Assembly (NCBI GenBank): GCA_035353335.1 | Contig: DAOPZJ010000011.1 | Span: forward strand, 1-51,533 | Length of the DNA: 51,533 nucleotides | Origin: Oscillospiraceae bacterium | GTDB taxonomy: Bacteria; Bacillota; Clostridia; Oscillospirales; JAKOTC01 | Reading direction: 5' to 3' | Part shown: positions 1 through 7,586 of the stretch, piece by piece | Layout: every line of letters begins with the position of its first letter | How positions within the stretch are numbered: position 1 is the stretch's first letter | Program-made: the position numbers and the translations under genes | The notes under the pieces: model-generated | Database searches by the model: none | What the model was told of the DNA's origin: nothing | The model's input: only the letters and a program-made list of their open reading frames with translations

Positions 1-229
1 GGAGACCCTTGACACGTCTTTTCATTTCACAAGCAGCTTTATTCGTAAAAGTTACACATAAAATATTACGCGGAGGTATCCCTGCTTCACCGACGAGATA
101 AGAATATCGATGTGTCAGAGCCTTCGTTTTTCCTGATCCTGCACCGGCAATAACACGGACATAACCGTCTATTGATGTTATTGCCTCTATTTGTTTTTGG
201 TTTAAGTCATTTTGAATAGAGTTAAGCAT
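1..229 (-). CDS. UvrD/PcrA-type DNA helicase, N-terminal fragment
   Basis: Reading the minus strand from an ATG at 229 gives 76 codons open to the window edge, so only the N-terminus is present. The translation begins MLNSIQNDLNQKQ, which matches the Q-motif (LNxxQ) of superfamily 1 helicases. It then contains AGAGSGKT, the Walker A loop of the UvrD/Rep/PcrA family, followed by the motif Ia-like stretch LCVTFTNKAACEMKRR. These enzymes are ATP-dependent 3'-5' DNA translocases acting in repair and replication restart. A ribosome site (AAGGAA) lies about 8 nt upstream. Which paralogue this is (pcrA, uvrD or another SF1A helicase) cannot be decided from the fragment. Confidence 0.85.
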   Translation of the reverse strand, partial: MLNSIQNDLNQKQIEAITSIDGYVRVIAGAGSGKTKALTHRYSYLVGEAGIPPRNILCVTFTNKAACEMKRRVKGL

Positions 230-339
230 AAAGTATGTTCCTTTTTTAGATGGCTCCGTTGAATGAAAAAGTCATTGTAGAATAAGGCCCCTTAAAAGAT
301 AGTATAAATCGAGCGGTGTCCCATAAAAGGGTCTCGGCG

Positions 340-798
340 TTATTTGTTCTTTCCGTATGTTTTCTTGGCCTCTTCCTTACAGGCCAGATAGGCCTTCATA
401 ACCGCCTGGAAGTAGGCGTCTTTGGCCTCATCGCTGATATCGCCGCCGGCAAATAAGGCGGTGTTCCTTTCCATGAGATAAGAAATTTCCTTTGCGGCTT
501 TGTTGTCAAGCCGTTCTCTGGCCTCTTCGACATAGGGCTGTTCCTGTAATCCGAATAGCGGATCATAGATATCGTCCCGTCTCAGATATTCAGCGGAAAC
601 CTGCAGTTGCTCAGCCAGCTTTCGCAGATAGTAATAGCGAGGTGTTTTTTCCCCGATTTCATAAGCCGCAATGGAGCGTTTAGAAACTCCCACCTGATCG
701 GCGAGTTCCTGCTGTGTAATGCGGAGCGCCATTCTGGCTTCCCTGACCTTATCTGCGAAGCTCTTCATATCTTGCATCCTTTCCGGTTCATCGTTCAT
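340..798 (-). CDS. Xre-family HTH transcriptional regulator
   Basis: 152 aa. Residues about 14-70 form a Cro/CI-type helix-turn-helix (FADKVREARMALRITQQELA, then VSKRSIAAYEIGEKTPRYYYLRKLAEQL), followed by a charged C-terminal half without recognisable catalytic residues. The start used is the ATG at 798; a later ATG (MQDMKS, residue 8) is possible. The gene is divergent from the Y-family polymerase gene starting at 893, and the ~95 bp between them hold inverted repeats and a LexA-like box, so this protein may control itself and its neighbour. That role is inferred from the arrangement only. Its target and ligand are not evident. Confidence 0.8.
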   Translation of the reverse strand: MNDEPERMQDMKSFADKVREARMALRITQQELADQVGVSKRSIAAYEIGEKTPRYYYLRKLAEQLQVSAEYLRRDDIYDPLFGLQEQPYVEEARERLDNKAAKEISYLMERNTALFAGGDISDEAKDAYFQAVMKAYLACKEEAKKTYGKNK

Positions 799-864
799 GC
801 ACTATGTACATTTTTCCTGTTGACAACGGTTCATCTTTTAGCATAGAATATTGGTGAACCAGTT

Positions 865-887
865 GAACATATGTTTATTATATGTTC
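865..887. promoter_or_regulatory. LexA-like (SOS) box within an inverted repeat
   Basis: Positions 865-876 read GAACATATGTTT, one base from the Bacillus/Clostridium LexA core GAAC-N4-GTTC. The same stretch is the left part of a larger inverted repeat: GAACATAT (865-872) and ATATGTTC (880-887) separated by 7 nt. It sits just upstream of the polymerase start codon at 893 and between two divergent genes. SOS control of DinB-type polymerases by LexA is well established in Firmicutes. The Xre protein is an alternative ligand for the larger repeat. Confidence 0.55.
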
Positions 888-892
888 ATCAG

Positions 893-2170
893 ATGAATTT
901 GTCAACAGTTAAATTGAACCGGGTGATCAATACGGAGCGGGTAATCCTGCACAGCGATTTGAACAGCTTTTATGCCTCGGTGGAGATCATGCTGAATCCC
1001 CGCCTGAGAGGAAAGGCCATCGCGGTGTGCGGTTCCACCGAAGACCGGCACGGAATTGTTTTGGCAAAATCGGAGCTTGCGAAAAAAGCCGGCGTCAAGA
1101 CCGGCATGGTGAACTGGGAAGCCAGAGCGGTATGCAAAGACCTTTTGGTCGTGCCTCCCCAATATGAGCAGTATCTGAAATATTCGAAGCTGACGCGGGC
1201 CATCTATAATCGGTATACCGATTTGATCGAGCCGTTCGGCATGGACGAGTGCTGGCTGGACGTCACGGGCAGCAGAGAAATCCGCGGCGACGGCATGGCG
1301 ATCGCAGAAGAAATCCGAAGGACGGTTCGCGAAGAACTGGGCCTGACCGTCAGCATCGGGATATCCTTTAACAAGATATTCGCGAAACTCGGCTCGGATA
1401 TGAAAAAGCCGGATGCGATCACCCGCATTACCGAAAACGATTTCAGAAAGAAAGTGTGGCCGCTTGCGGCAAGCGAACTCATCTACTGCGGACACGCCAC
1501 GACCGCGAAACTCGCGAAGTATGCCATTTACACCATCGGGGACCTGGCGCTTGCCGACCCGGAGTTTTTAAAGCGGCTGCTCGGCATCAACGGAATTGCG
1601 CTTTGGCATTACGCCAACGGCACCGACCGCTCGAGAATCATGCACAGGGACTTTGTCTCTCCGGTCAAGTCCATCGGGCACGGAATTACATGCGTCTGCG
1701 ATCTTGATACCGATGAGGATGTTTGGAGAGTCATTTTGGAACTGTCACAGGATATCGGCCATCGGCTCCGGGTGCATGAGCTGTCGGCGAAAGGGGTACA
1801 GGTTTTTGTCCGGGGAAATGATCTGCTCGGATGCCAGTTCCAGTGCAAACTGCCTTTCAAAACACAGCTCCCGTCCGAGATTGCCGCCGGCGCTCTGCGG
1901 GTTTTTAAAGAAAATTATCCATGGACGTCAAAGGTTCGTGCGGTCACGGTACGCGCCATCAACCTTGTATCAAAAGACGAATCCGAACAGCTTTCCTTTT
2001 TTTGTGATACCGCCAAAATCGACAAGCGCGAACGACTGGAAGACGCCGTGGAAAGCATCCGCGGCCGTTTCGGAAAAAAGGCGCTCACTTATGCGGTACT
2101 TTTAGGAGATAAAAAAATGCCGGACGACGGCAGACATCTTGCGAAAATGCCGGGATTGATGTATCAGTGA
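893..2170 (+). CDS. dinB: Y-family DNA polymerase (DinB/Pol IV-like)
   Basis: 425 aa from the ATG at 893. Upstream in-frame TTG (851) would place the LexA-like box inside the gene, so 893 is preferred although no clear Shine-Dalgarno precedes it. Family hallmarks are the palm aspartate motif ILHSDLNSFYASVE near residues 19-32, the catalytic acidic motif FGMDECWLDVTG, and SIGISFNKIFAKLGSDMKKP, followed by a helix-hairpin-helix segment (TAKLAKYAIYTIGDLA) and a C-terminal little-finger domain. Such enzymes copy past DNA lesions with low fidelity. The neighbouring Xre gene and LexA-like box fit damage-inducible expression. It could equally be named a UmuC/ImuB-like protein; the long C-terminal region fits Firmicute 'DNA polymerase IV-like' proteins. 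Confidence 0.9.
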   Translation: MNLSTVKLNRVINTERVILHSDLNSFYASVEIMLNPRLRGKAIAVCGSTEDRHGIVLAKSELAKKAGVKTGMVNWEARAVCKDLLVVPPQYEQYLKYSKLTRAIYNRYTDLIEPFGMDECWLDVTGSREIRGDGMAIAEEIRRTVREELGLTVSIGISFNKIFAKLGSDMKKPDAITRITENDFRKKVWPLAASELIYCGHATTAKLAKYAIYTIGDLALADPEFLKRLLGINGIALWHYANGTDRSRIMHRDFVSPVKSIGHGITCVCDLDTDEDVWRVILELSQDIGHRLRVHELSAKGVQVFVRGNDLLGCQFQCKLPFKTQLPSEIAAGALRVFKENYPWTSKVRAVTVRAINLVSKDESEQLSFFCDTAKIDKRERLEDAVESIRGRFGKKALTYAVLLGDKKMPDDGRHLAKMPGLMYQ

Positions 2171-2279
2171 AAAAGATACGGATCCGATTCACTTCTCCGC
2201 GGAAATCCGGTACTGAAATTTTACGCAAAGGTTCGGATTTGCTTATTATCAAACATGGTATTTTTAAATAGACGAAAAT

Positions 2280-2429
2280 TTAATAAGGATTACTGTAGAA
2301 AAATATCCAGACGATAATTTCGATAATCAAAAAGACGATTGATGTTATTGCTAATGATTTGGTTCTTTTAATAAACCCGAAGACAATACCGGAAATGAAA
2401 ACCAGCGCAAGGATTACACCCAATAACAT
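2280..2429 (-). CDS. small two-helix membrane protein (49 aa)
   Basis: A minus-strand ORF from the ATG at 2429 encodes 49 aa, almost entirely hydrophobic: a first helix of about 19 residues (MLLGVILALVFISGIVFGF), a short basic turn (KRTKS), and a second helix (IVFLIIEIIVWIFF) ending in YSNPY. A helix-basic loop-helix hairpin of this kind is unlikely by chance in a non-coding stretch. The ribosome site is weak (GAAG about 12 nt upstream). No family was recognised and no partner gene is adjacent; it lies alone between the polymerase gene and the GTPase promoter. Confidence 0.5.
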   Translation of the reverse strand: MLLGVILALVFISGIVFGFIKRTKSLAITSIVFLIIEIIVWIFFYSNPY

Positions 2430-2642
2430 TCATGCGCGTTCTTCAGAGTGTATTTTATGATTATATCATATGCCCCTTTCAAGCTAAATCGCCGTAATAA
2501 TAAATTTATCATATCGGGGTTTTATCTTCGCTCATATTGATTTCCTGTCATTGTAAGAGCTGGAGCTGCTGATAAGGTGAAGGTAATATTATCGGGAAAA
2601 ACGGAATACGGCGTATTTTTGTGATTTAAAGTTATCGCCGCC

Positions 2643-2671
2643 TTGACATATTTTAAGAGGTTTAATACAAT
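2643..2671 (+). promoter_or_regulatory. sigma-A promoter for the G3E GTPase operon
   Basis: TTGACA at 2643-2648, 17-nt spacer, TACAAT at 2666-2671. This is one mismatch from the sigma-A consensus with optimal spacing, about 80 nt upstream of the GTPase start. The stretch 2430-2642 upstream shows no gene. Confidence 0.75.
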
Positions 2672-2679
2672 CATCATAT

Positions 2680-2694
2680 CGAATGAATCATTCG
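2680..2694. promoter_or_regulatory. 7-1-7 palindrome, possible Fur-family metalloregulator operator
   Basis: CGAATGA-A-TCATTCG is a perfect 7-1-7 inverted repeat lying right at the predicted transcription start of the GTPase/desulfurase operon, with a further ATTCG half-site just downstream. The 7-1-7 geometry is that of Fur/Zur/PerR/Nur boxes, and the first gene belongs to a family often under such control. The sequence is not the standard Zur or Fur consensus, so the regulator is unknown. Confidence 0.4.
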
Positions 2695-2751
2695 GGCATT
2701 CGAATCTGTCTTTCTGTCTGCAAATAATAAAATTGAGGACGAATCAAACCA

Positions 2752-3657
2752 ATGATTGAAATTGACGTCATTTCGGGCTTCTTGGGCGCGGGAAAAACCA
2801 CGTTTATCAACCGGTTTTGCAAAGCCCTTCAAAATTTTGGCGAGACCGCCGTGATCATCGAAAATGAATACGGCGATGAAAGCATCGACGGCAAACTGCT
2901 CGCCGGCACAAAAAACGATGTTTTCGATTTGTCTCAGGGGTGTATCTGCTGCACCCTGAAAGATGAGCTTGCGGATACGCTTCTGCGGATCGCGGAGCAG
3001 CTGAAACCGGACCGAGTCATCATCGAGCCGTCCGGGGTTTTTCTTCTGTCCGAAATTTTCAATGTTTTCAAAAACCCCGAAATCGCGAAGCAATACGAAA
3101 TATCCTCGCTCATCACCCTTGCCGACGCGCCGCTGTTTTTAAAATACAAGGGCAAATACGGCATTTATATGGAAAACCAAATCAAGTACAGCACGCAGGT
3201 TTTATTGACAAAACAAAGAGACCTGTCAAAAGAGCAAATCGGTCAAATCGTTGATGAGATTAAAATCATCAAACCCGATGCGGCTGTTTGCCTTGACAGC
3301 ATGTTTGACCTCGGCGACGAACAGCTCATGGAACTCACGCAAAACAACCCCGTGGTTTATCCGGGCGAAATTGAAAAATCCAAACACGCCGCGTTAAAAA
3401 GCGTGACGCTGTATCCCAAAAAGCTCTATGAAGCCAAAGAGCTTGAAAAAATCATGAATGATCTGAAAAACGGCGTTTACGGCGATATCTGCCGTTTGAA
3501 GGGGTTTGTCAAAAACAAAACCGGCGCGGCCCGTTATAACCTGCAGTATGCCGGCGGCAACCATACCGTCTCCTTGACGCCCAAACAGTTTAAACCGATG
3601 ATTGTTGTCATCGGAGAGCGGATCAATAAGGTAAAATTAGCGGAGATATTCGATTAG
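2752..3657 (+). CDS. G3E-family (COG0523/CobW-like) GTPase, putative metal chaperone
   Basis: 301 aa. The Walker A loop SGFLGAGKTTF is at residues 8-18, and the family CxCC metal-binding motif (GCICC) at about 63-67 is followed by a DRVIIEPSG stretch typical of G3E proteins. Members (CobW, YeiR, ZNG1, Nha3/P47K) use GTP to deliver metal ions (Zn, Co, Ni, Fe) to client enzymes. The client here is not known. The gene heads a + strand unit with a cysteine desulfurase and an AcsC-motif Fe-S protein, directly next to the convergent CODH/ACS operon, so a role in supplying metal to a nickel or corrinoid/Fe-S enzyme is an attractive inference. Its stop codon TAG (3655) is in the same frame as the next gene. 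Confidence 0.88.
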   Translation: MIEIDVISGFLGAGKTTFINRFCKALQNFGETAVIIENEYGDESIDGKLLAGTKNDVFDLSQGCICCTLKDELADTLLRIAEQLKPDRVIIEPSGVFLLSEIFNVFKNPEIAKQYEISSLITLADAPLFLKYKGKYGIYMENQIKYSTQVLLTKQRDLSKEQIGQIVDEIKIIKPDAAVCLDSMFDLGDEQLMELTQNNPVVYPGEIEKSKHAALKSVTLYPKKLYEAKELEKIMNDLKNGVYGDICRLKGFVKNKTGAARYNLQYAGGNHTVSLTPKQFKPMIVVIGERINKVKLAEIFD

Positions 3658-3684
3658 AAACAGACGGCGGAAGGGGCGATTGGC

Positions 3685-4839
3685 ATAGGAATCTATCTGG
3701 ACAACAGCGCGACGAGTTTTCCGAAACCCGAATGCGTCTATACCGCCGTGAACGACTTTATGAGAAACAACGGTGCGAACGCGGGCAGGGGCAATTATGC
3801 CCTTGCGCGGGATGCCGAAGAACTGATTTATCAAACGCGCAAGTCCGCCGCAAAGCTGTTGGGCGCGAAAAAAGCGTCCAATATCGTGTTTACCGGCAAT
3901 GTGACGGAAGCTCTTAACATGATCTTGAAGGGCTTTTTGAATGACGGCGATGAAGTTCTCACTTCAAGCATTGAACATAACGCCATGTGGCGGCCTTTGA
4001 ACTATTTGCAGCGTGATAAAAACGTAAAAATCCATACGTTCTCGTGTGCCAAAGACGGCTCGGCGGATTTACAGGAGATCAAAGACCTTCTCGGCAAAAA
4101 TATCAAACTGGTTGCACTCGTCCACGGTTCCAATGTGCTCGGCAGCATTTTTCCGTTACAGGAGATCGTTGAACCGGCTCACGAAAAAAATATTCCGGTA
4201 CTGGTTGACGCCGCCCAGACCGCCGGGGCAATTCCAATCAATATCGAAGCGTTGGGCGTGGATTTTCTGGCGTTCACGGGTCATAAAGGCCTGTTAGGGC
4301 CCACGGGTACCGGCGGGTTTTATATCAAAGAGGGGTTGGAACTCAGGCCGCTGAAAGCGGGCGGGACCGGTTCTGTCTCAACATCCCCGTTTCAGCCCGA
4401 CAGCGTCCCCGACCGATACGAAGCCGGAACCATGAACACCATGGGTCTTGCGGGTCTCAAAGCGGGTACGGAATTTTTATTGCAAACCGGGGTTAACAAA
4501 ATCCATGAACATGAGATCGCCCTTGTTTCCCGATTGCTCAATGGGTTAGCGAATATCGGGGAAGTGGAAGTATACGGCCCGCAAAGCGCCGAAAACCGCC
4601 TGGGACTGGCCACGTTCAATATCCGAAGCAGAAATCCCTATGACGTCTCGGCCTGGCTGGACGAACACGCCGGCATCATGGTGCGCGCGGGGCTTCACTG
4701 TTCCCCGCAGGCGCACCGGGTTTTGGGTACCGTTGAAACAGGCGCTGTCCGGGCAAGCGTAGGGTATTTTAATACCGCAGAAGACATCGATGCTCTTTTA
4801 CAGGCGTTAAGGGATTATATCAAAATCGTAAGGAAATAA
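3685..4839 (+). CDS. cysteine desulfurase family PLP enzyme (non-canonical start)
   Basis: About 384 aa, class V aminotransferase fold. The conserved N-terminus IYLDNSATSFPKPE is encoded from about 3691, but the first ordinary in-frame start is GTG at 3748, which would delete it. Between the TAG of the previous gene (3655) and this motif the only near-start codons are ATT (3679) and ATA (3685); AAGGGG at 3671-3676 is well placed for ATA, so 3685 is used here. The PLP lysine is in FTGHKGLLGPTG (about Lys201), the DAAQTAG motif is present, and the sulfur-carrying Cys is in RAGLHCSPQAHR (about Cys339). The enzyme takes sulfur from cysteine for Fe-S cluster or other sulfur transfer. No SufU/IscU gene is adjacent; the next gene encodes an Fe-S protein. 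Confidence 0.82.
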   Translation: MGIYLDNSATSFPKPECVYTAVNDFMRNNGANAGRGNYALARDAEELIYQTRKSAAKLLGAKKASNIVFTGNVTEALNMILKGFLNDGDEVLTSSIEHNAMWRPLNYLQRDKNVKIHTFSCAKDGSADLQEIKDLLGKNIKLVALVHGSNVLGSIFPLQEIVEPAHEKNIPVLVDAAQTAGAIPINIEALGVDFLAFTGHKGLLGPTGTGGFYIKEGLELRPLKAGGTGSVSTSPFQPDSVPDRYEAGTMNTMGLAGLKAGTEFLLQTGVNKIHEHEIALVSRLLNGLANIGEVEVYGPQSAENRLGLATFNIRSRNPYDVSAWLDEHAGIMVRAGLHCSPQAHRVLGTVETGAVRASVGYFNTAEDIDALLQALRDYIKIVRK

Positions 4840-4843
4840 AACT

Positions 4844-5356
4844 ATGTTTTTGGAATCGATCAGGGTGATTGAAACCGCCCCGTGTTTGGCGAACAAAGAG
4901 CGGTTCAAAGTGACCGCGAGAGCGTCGGTGAATTTGACCGAAATGCTGCCTTATCTGAACGCCATTTTGGAAAAACCGAATTATCAGGAGAGCTCGAATT
5001 CTTTGCGGTTTCTGAACGGAATTAACGAAATCACGATTCAGGAAAATAAAATCGGCATCGTTCGGGTCGCCAACCTGACCCAGGCCTACGAGCTGCTGGA
5101 TTGGGTCAAAGACCTTGTCAACGACGCCTATGAGAGCCGTTCGGAAATCACACCGAATTACGAGAGCCGAAAGCAGCCGGGCGTTCTGCAGGTCTATAAC
5201 GCGCTTCCGAAATTAAACTGCAAAAAGTGCGGCGAGCAGAGCTGCATGGCATTTGCCGCCAAACTCAGCAAATTCGAAGCCGAACCCGACGCCTGCCCCC
5301 TTCTCGGCGAACCCGAATATTCCGGATTGAGAAAAAAGTTGGCGGAGGTATTATGA
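4844..5356 (+). CDS. small protein with AcsC-type 4Fe-4S domain
   Basis: 170 aa. The N-terminal ~110 residues form an unrecognised alpha/beta-looking domain. The C-terminus (about 119-160) contains LNCKKCGEQSCMAFAAKLSK with Cys126, Cys129, Cys134 and Cys151, i.e. CX2CX4CX16C. This is exactly the spacing of the N-terminal cluster domain of the AcsC protein encoded at 7587-8912 (Cys17/20/25/42), including the shared CMAFAAKL/CLAFAMKL run. Domains of this type carry a 4Fe-4S cluster used in corrinoid reduction. The gene follows the desulfurase by 4 nt. It may be a cluster carrier or electron donor for the CODH/ACS or corrinoid system; that role is inferred. Confidence 0.7.
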   Translation: MFLESIRVIETAPCLANKERFKVTARASVNLTEMLPYLNAILEKPNYQESSNSLRFLNGINEITIQENKIGIVRVANLTQAYELLDWVKDLVNDAYESRSEITPNYESRKQPGVLQVYNALPKLNCKKCGEQSCMAFAAKLSKFEAEPDACPLLGEPEYSGLRKKLAEVL

Positions 5357-5503
5357 TACCGTCTTTGCAAGCGAATCACGTTCCTTGTGACGAGCAGCAC
5401 TCGTCCGCGTAAAACAACTTTGTGTATTGATCATATTTATGTCAGATTAACGCATATGCGCAGCCATACCGACAAACGGATATGATCCGCCCCTGCGTGG
5501 CTA

Positions 5504-5534
5504 TAAAAATGCCCGTAACCATTCAGTTACGGGC
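5504..5534 (-). terminator. intrinsic terminator of the acs operon
   Basis: GCCCGTAAC (5511-5519) and GTTACGGGC (5526-5534) form a 9-bp stem with a 6-nt loop. On the minus strand it is followed by ATTTTTATAG, a U-rich tract, 20 nt past the acsV stop. Confidence 0.85.
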
Positions 5535-5553
5535 TTCATTTGACCTCTGCTTT

Positions 5554-7428
5554 TTATTTCTTAAAAAGTCCCTGATCGGTATGTGGCAAAAACAAGGCCG
5601 CGGTATATTCGTTCATATACTCGTTTTCCGTGCTCAAATCAAGATAAGTCACTTTCGCCGCGAGTTCCGCTTGCTTCTTTCGATGACTTTCCGATAACAG
5701 CGTCATATAAGCGCCGGATACCGAGGCGTTGCCCAAAAAGACATATTTGTCTTCCGGCAGTTCGGGGATCAGCCCGATGGTCTTGGCGTTCGTAATATTC
5801 AGATACCGCCCGAAACCGCCCGCGATATAAAATTTCGCGATATCCTCAAAGGACATGCCCACCTTGCCTAACATCGTGCGGCAGGCCGAAAAGATCGCGG
5901 CTTTGGCGCGGATCAGATTGTCGATATCCGCCTCGGTAATAAAAATTTCGCCTTTGCCGCCTTTTTGCGGGTGATCCACGATATAGCGCGCGTTTTTGCC
6001 GTCGATCTGCACCGCGTCACTCTTGCGGATGCGGTCGAACCGTCCCGCCGGATCGAGCCATCCGGTTTCAAACAATCCGGCAACCAGCGAGATCATGCCC
6101 GAGCCGCATATGCCGATCGCCGGACCGCTGCCGATGACCGCAAAGTCGGAAATGCCCGTCTCTTTGTCGACTTCCACGCGCTCAATCGCTCCTACGGAAG
6201 CGCGCATGCCCTTTTCGATGCCGCCGCCCTCAAAGGCGGGGCCGGCGGAGCAGGCGCAGCCCATCAGGAAGTCATGGTTGCCCAACACGATTTCGCCGTT
6301 TGTGCCGACATCAATAAAAAGATACATGTCGCTTGTCCCGGCGGCAAGCGGGGTGCACAGCAGCCCCGAGGTGATGTCGCCGCCGACATAGCTTCCGACG
6401 CCCGGCGCGATATATACCGGCGCTTCGGGGTGAATTTCGATTCCGATTTCCTGCGCGCGATAAAGCGGCGGCGCATAAACCGCCGGCGTATAGGGCTCGA
6501 GGCGGATATATTCCGGAATGATGCCGAGCAGCAGATGCACCATCGTGGTATTGCCCGCGACCGATGCGCTGCGGATTGAATGCGCATTAATATTATGCGC
6601 TTTACATAAAACCTGCACGATACCGTTGATGGTGCCGAGGACCTTTTGTTTCAGTTCTTCGAGCCGTTCGGGTTTTTGGGCATAGTTGATGCGGCTGATG
6701 ATATCGAGGCCGCACGCGACCTGCGCGTTATATTCCGTCCTGGAACCGATCACCGCGCCGTCGCTCATGTTGACCAACAAAACGGCCACCGTCGTGGTTC
6801 CGATATCCACCGCGATGCCGTAATCTTCGGTTTTATCTCCGGCCGCGACGTCAACGAACGCGTTTCGCCCGTTCTCCGCCGTATGATAACCGGTGACGCG
6901 TCCTTGGTCCGCTCTCAGGGTTTCGGGCAGCAGACGCAAAACACTGAGCGAAATGTTAGGAGCTGAACCCAATCGATCGGCAGCGGCGCCGGAAAGGCGG
7001 TCCGCATCCGATAAACCATCCGCCATAATTGGAGGTGGTACTTGGATTTGAACGCTTTGAACAAGCGGTGAGATCTGTTTGGGGAACAAAGCGCTGTCCA
7101 CCAGATTCAAATCGCTTTTTGCGTTGGAAAACTTACCTTCTTCGTTTTCATTCCGGTCGGAAAACACATTTACCGTCACCGGCCCGGTTTTCACTTTAGC
7201 CCTGCAGAGAAGCACATAGCCGTCTTTTAGCAGCCCGTCCGGCAAAGCGCCGTTGTTTTCAAACACCGCTTCGCCCGAGACGATCTGAACCAGGCATTTT
7301 TTACACAGCCCGCGGCCTCCGCAAGGTGTGTCGGCGTGAATGCCCGCGAGTTTCGCCGCATCCAACAGCCCCGCGCCTTCGGAAACCTCAACCGTGAAAT
7401 TGCCCGGTAAAAATGTTACGACTGCCAT
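5554..7428 (-). CDS. acsV: reductive activator of the corrinoid Fe-S protein (RACo, ASKHA/DUF4445 family)
   Basis: 624 aa with a GGAG ribosome site before the ATG at 7428. Residues 1-90 are a plant-type 2Fe-2S ferredoxin domain (Cys36, Cys42, Cys45 in CGGRGLCKKC; Cys75 in LLCRAK). A linker of roughly 100 residues, rich in Ala, Pro, Ser and Leu, precedes an actin-like ASKHA ATPase domain that opens with YGIAVDIGTTTVAVLLV and continues with GSYVGGDITSGL, DVGTNGEI and IAGGFGRYL. RACo proteins use ATP to reduce inactive cob(II)alamin in the AcsC/AcsD protein to cob(I)alamin. As the last gene of the acs operon, separated from acsC by about 160 nt of palindromic repeat, it fits AcsV. Related activators of O-demethylase corrinoid proteins (RamA-like) are the main alternative. 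Confidence 0.88.
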   Translation of the reverse strand: MAVVTFLPGNFTVEVSEGAGLLDAAKLAGIHADTPCGGRGLCKKCLVQIVSGEAVFENNGALPDGLLKDGYVLLCRAKVKTGPVTVNVFSDRNENEEGKFSNAKSDLNLVDSALFPKQISPLVQSVQIQVPPPIMADGLSDADRLSGAAADRLGSAPNISLSVLRLLPETLRADQGRVTGYHTAENGRNAFVDVAAGDKTEDYGIAVDIGTTTVAVLLVNMSDGAVIGSRTEYNAQVACGLDIISRINYAQKPERLEELKQKVLGTINGIVQVLCKAHNINAHSIRSASVAGNTTMVHLLLGIIPEYIRLEPYTPAVYAPPLYRAQEIGIEIHPEAPVYIAPGVGSYVGGDITSGLLCTPLAAGTSDMYLFIDVGTNGEIVLGNHDFLMGCACSAGPAFEGGGIEKGMRASVGAIERVEVDKETGISDFAVIGSGPAIGICGSGMISLVAGLFETGWLDPAGRFDRIRKSDAVQIDGKNARYIVDHPQKGGKGEIFITEADIDNLIRAKAAIFSACRTMLGKVGMSFEDIAKFYIAGGFGRYLNITNAKTIGLIPELPEDKYVFLGNASVSGAYMTLLSESHRKKQAELAAKVTYLDLSTENEYMNEYTAALFLPHTDQGLFKK

Positions 7429-7460
7429 TACTTACTCCTGTTGCCGGTATTAATAATAAT

Positions 7461-7567
7461 GTAGGGGCGACCGTAGTCGCCCCTACGGTATGATAGGGTG
7501 AGAAGAATTATCCGTAAGGGGAATTCTTCGAGAGAATTGCAAAGCAATTCTTTTCGGGCCGTGCCCG
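7461..7567. repeat. cluster of intergenic palindromes between acsC and acsV
   Basis: Three hairpins lie side by side: GTAGGGGCGAC/GTCGCCCCTAC (7461-7486, 11-bp stem, 4-nt loop), AGAATTGC/GCAATTCT (7533-7551, 3-nt loop) and CGGGC/GCCCG (7555-7567). None has a U tract in the transcribed direction. The first looks like dispersed intergenic palindromes seen in Clostridia. It may lower or stabilise distal acsV expression. Confidence 0.65.
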
Positions 7568-7586
7568 ATATCACCATTAAATTGGT

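Noticed and set aside
3748..4839. Desulfurase starting at GTG 3748
   Set aside because: It would delete the conserved IYLDNSATSFPKPE segment and has no well-placed ribosome site.
5965..6579. Open frames of 131-204 aa on the plus strand inside acsV
   Set aside because: Arg/Asp/Ala-rich shadow translations without ribosome sites.
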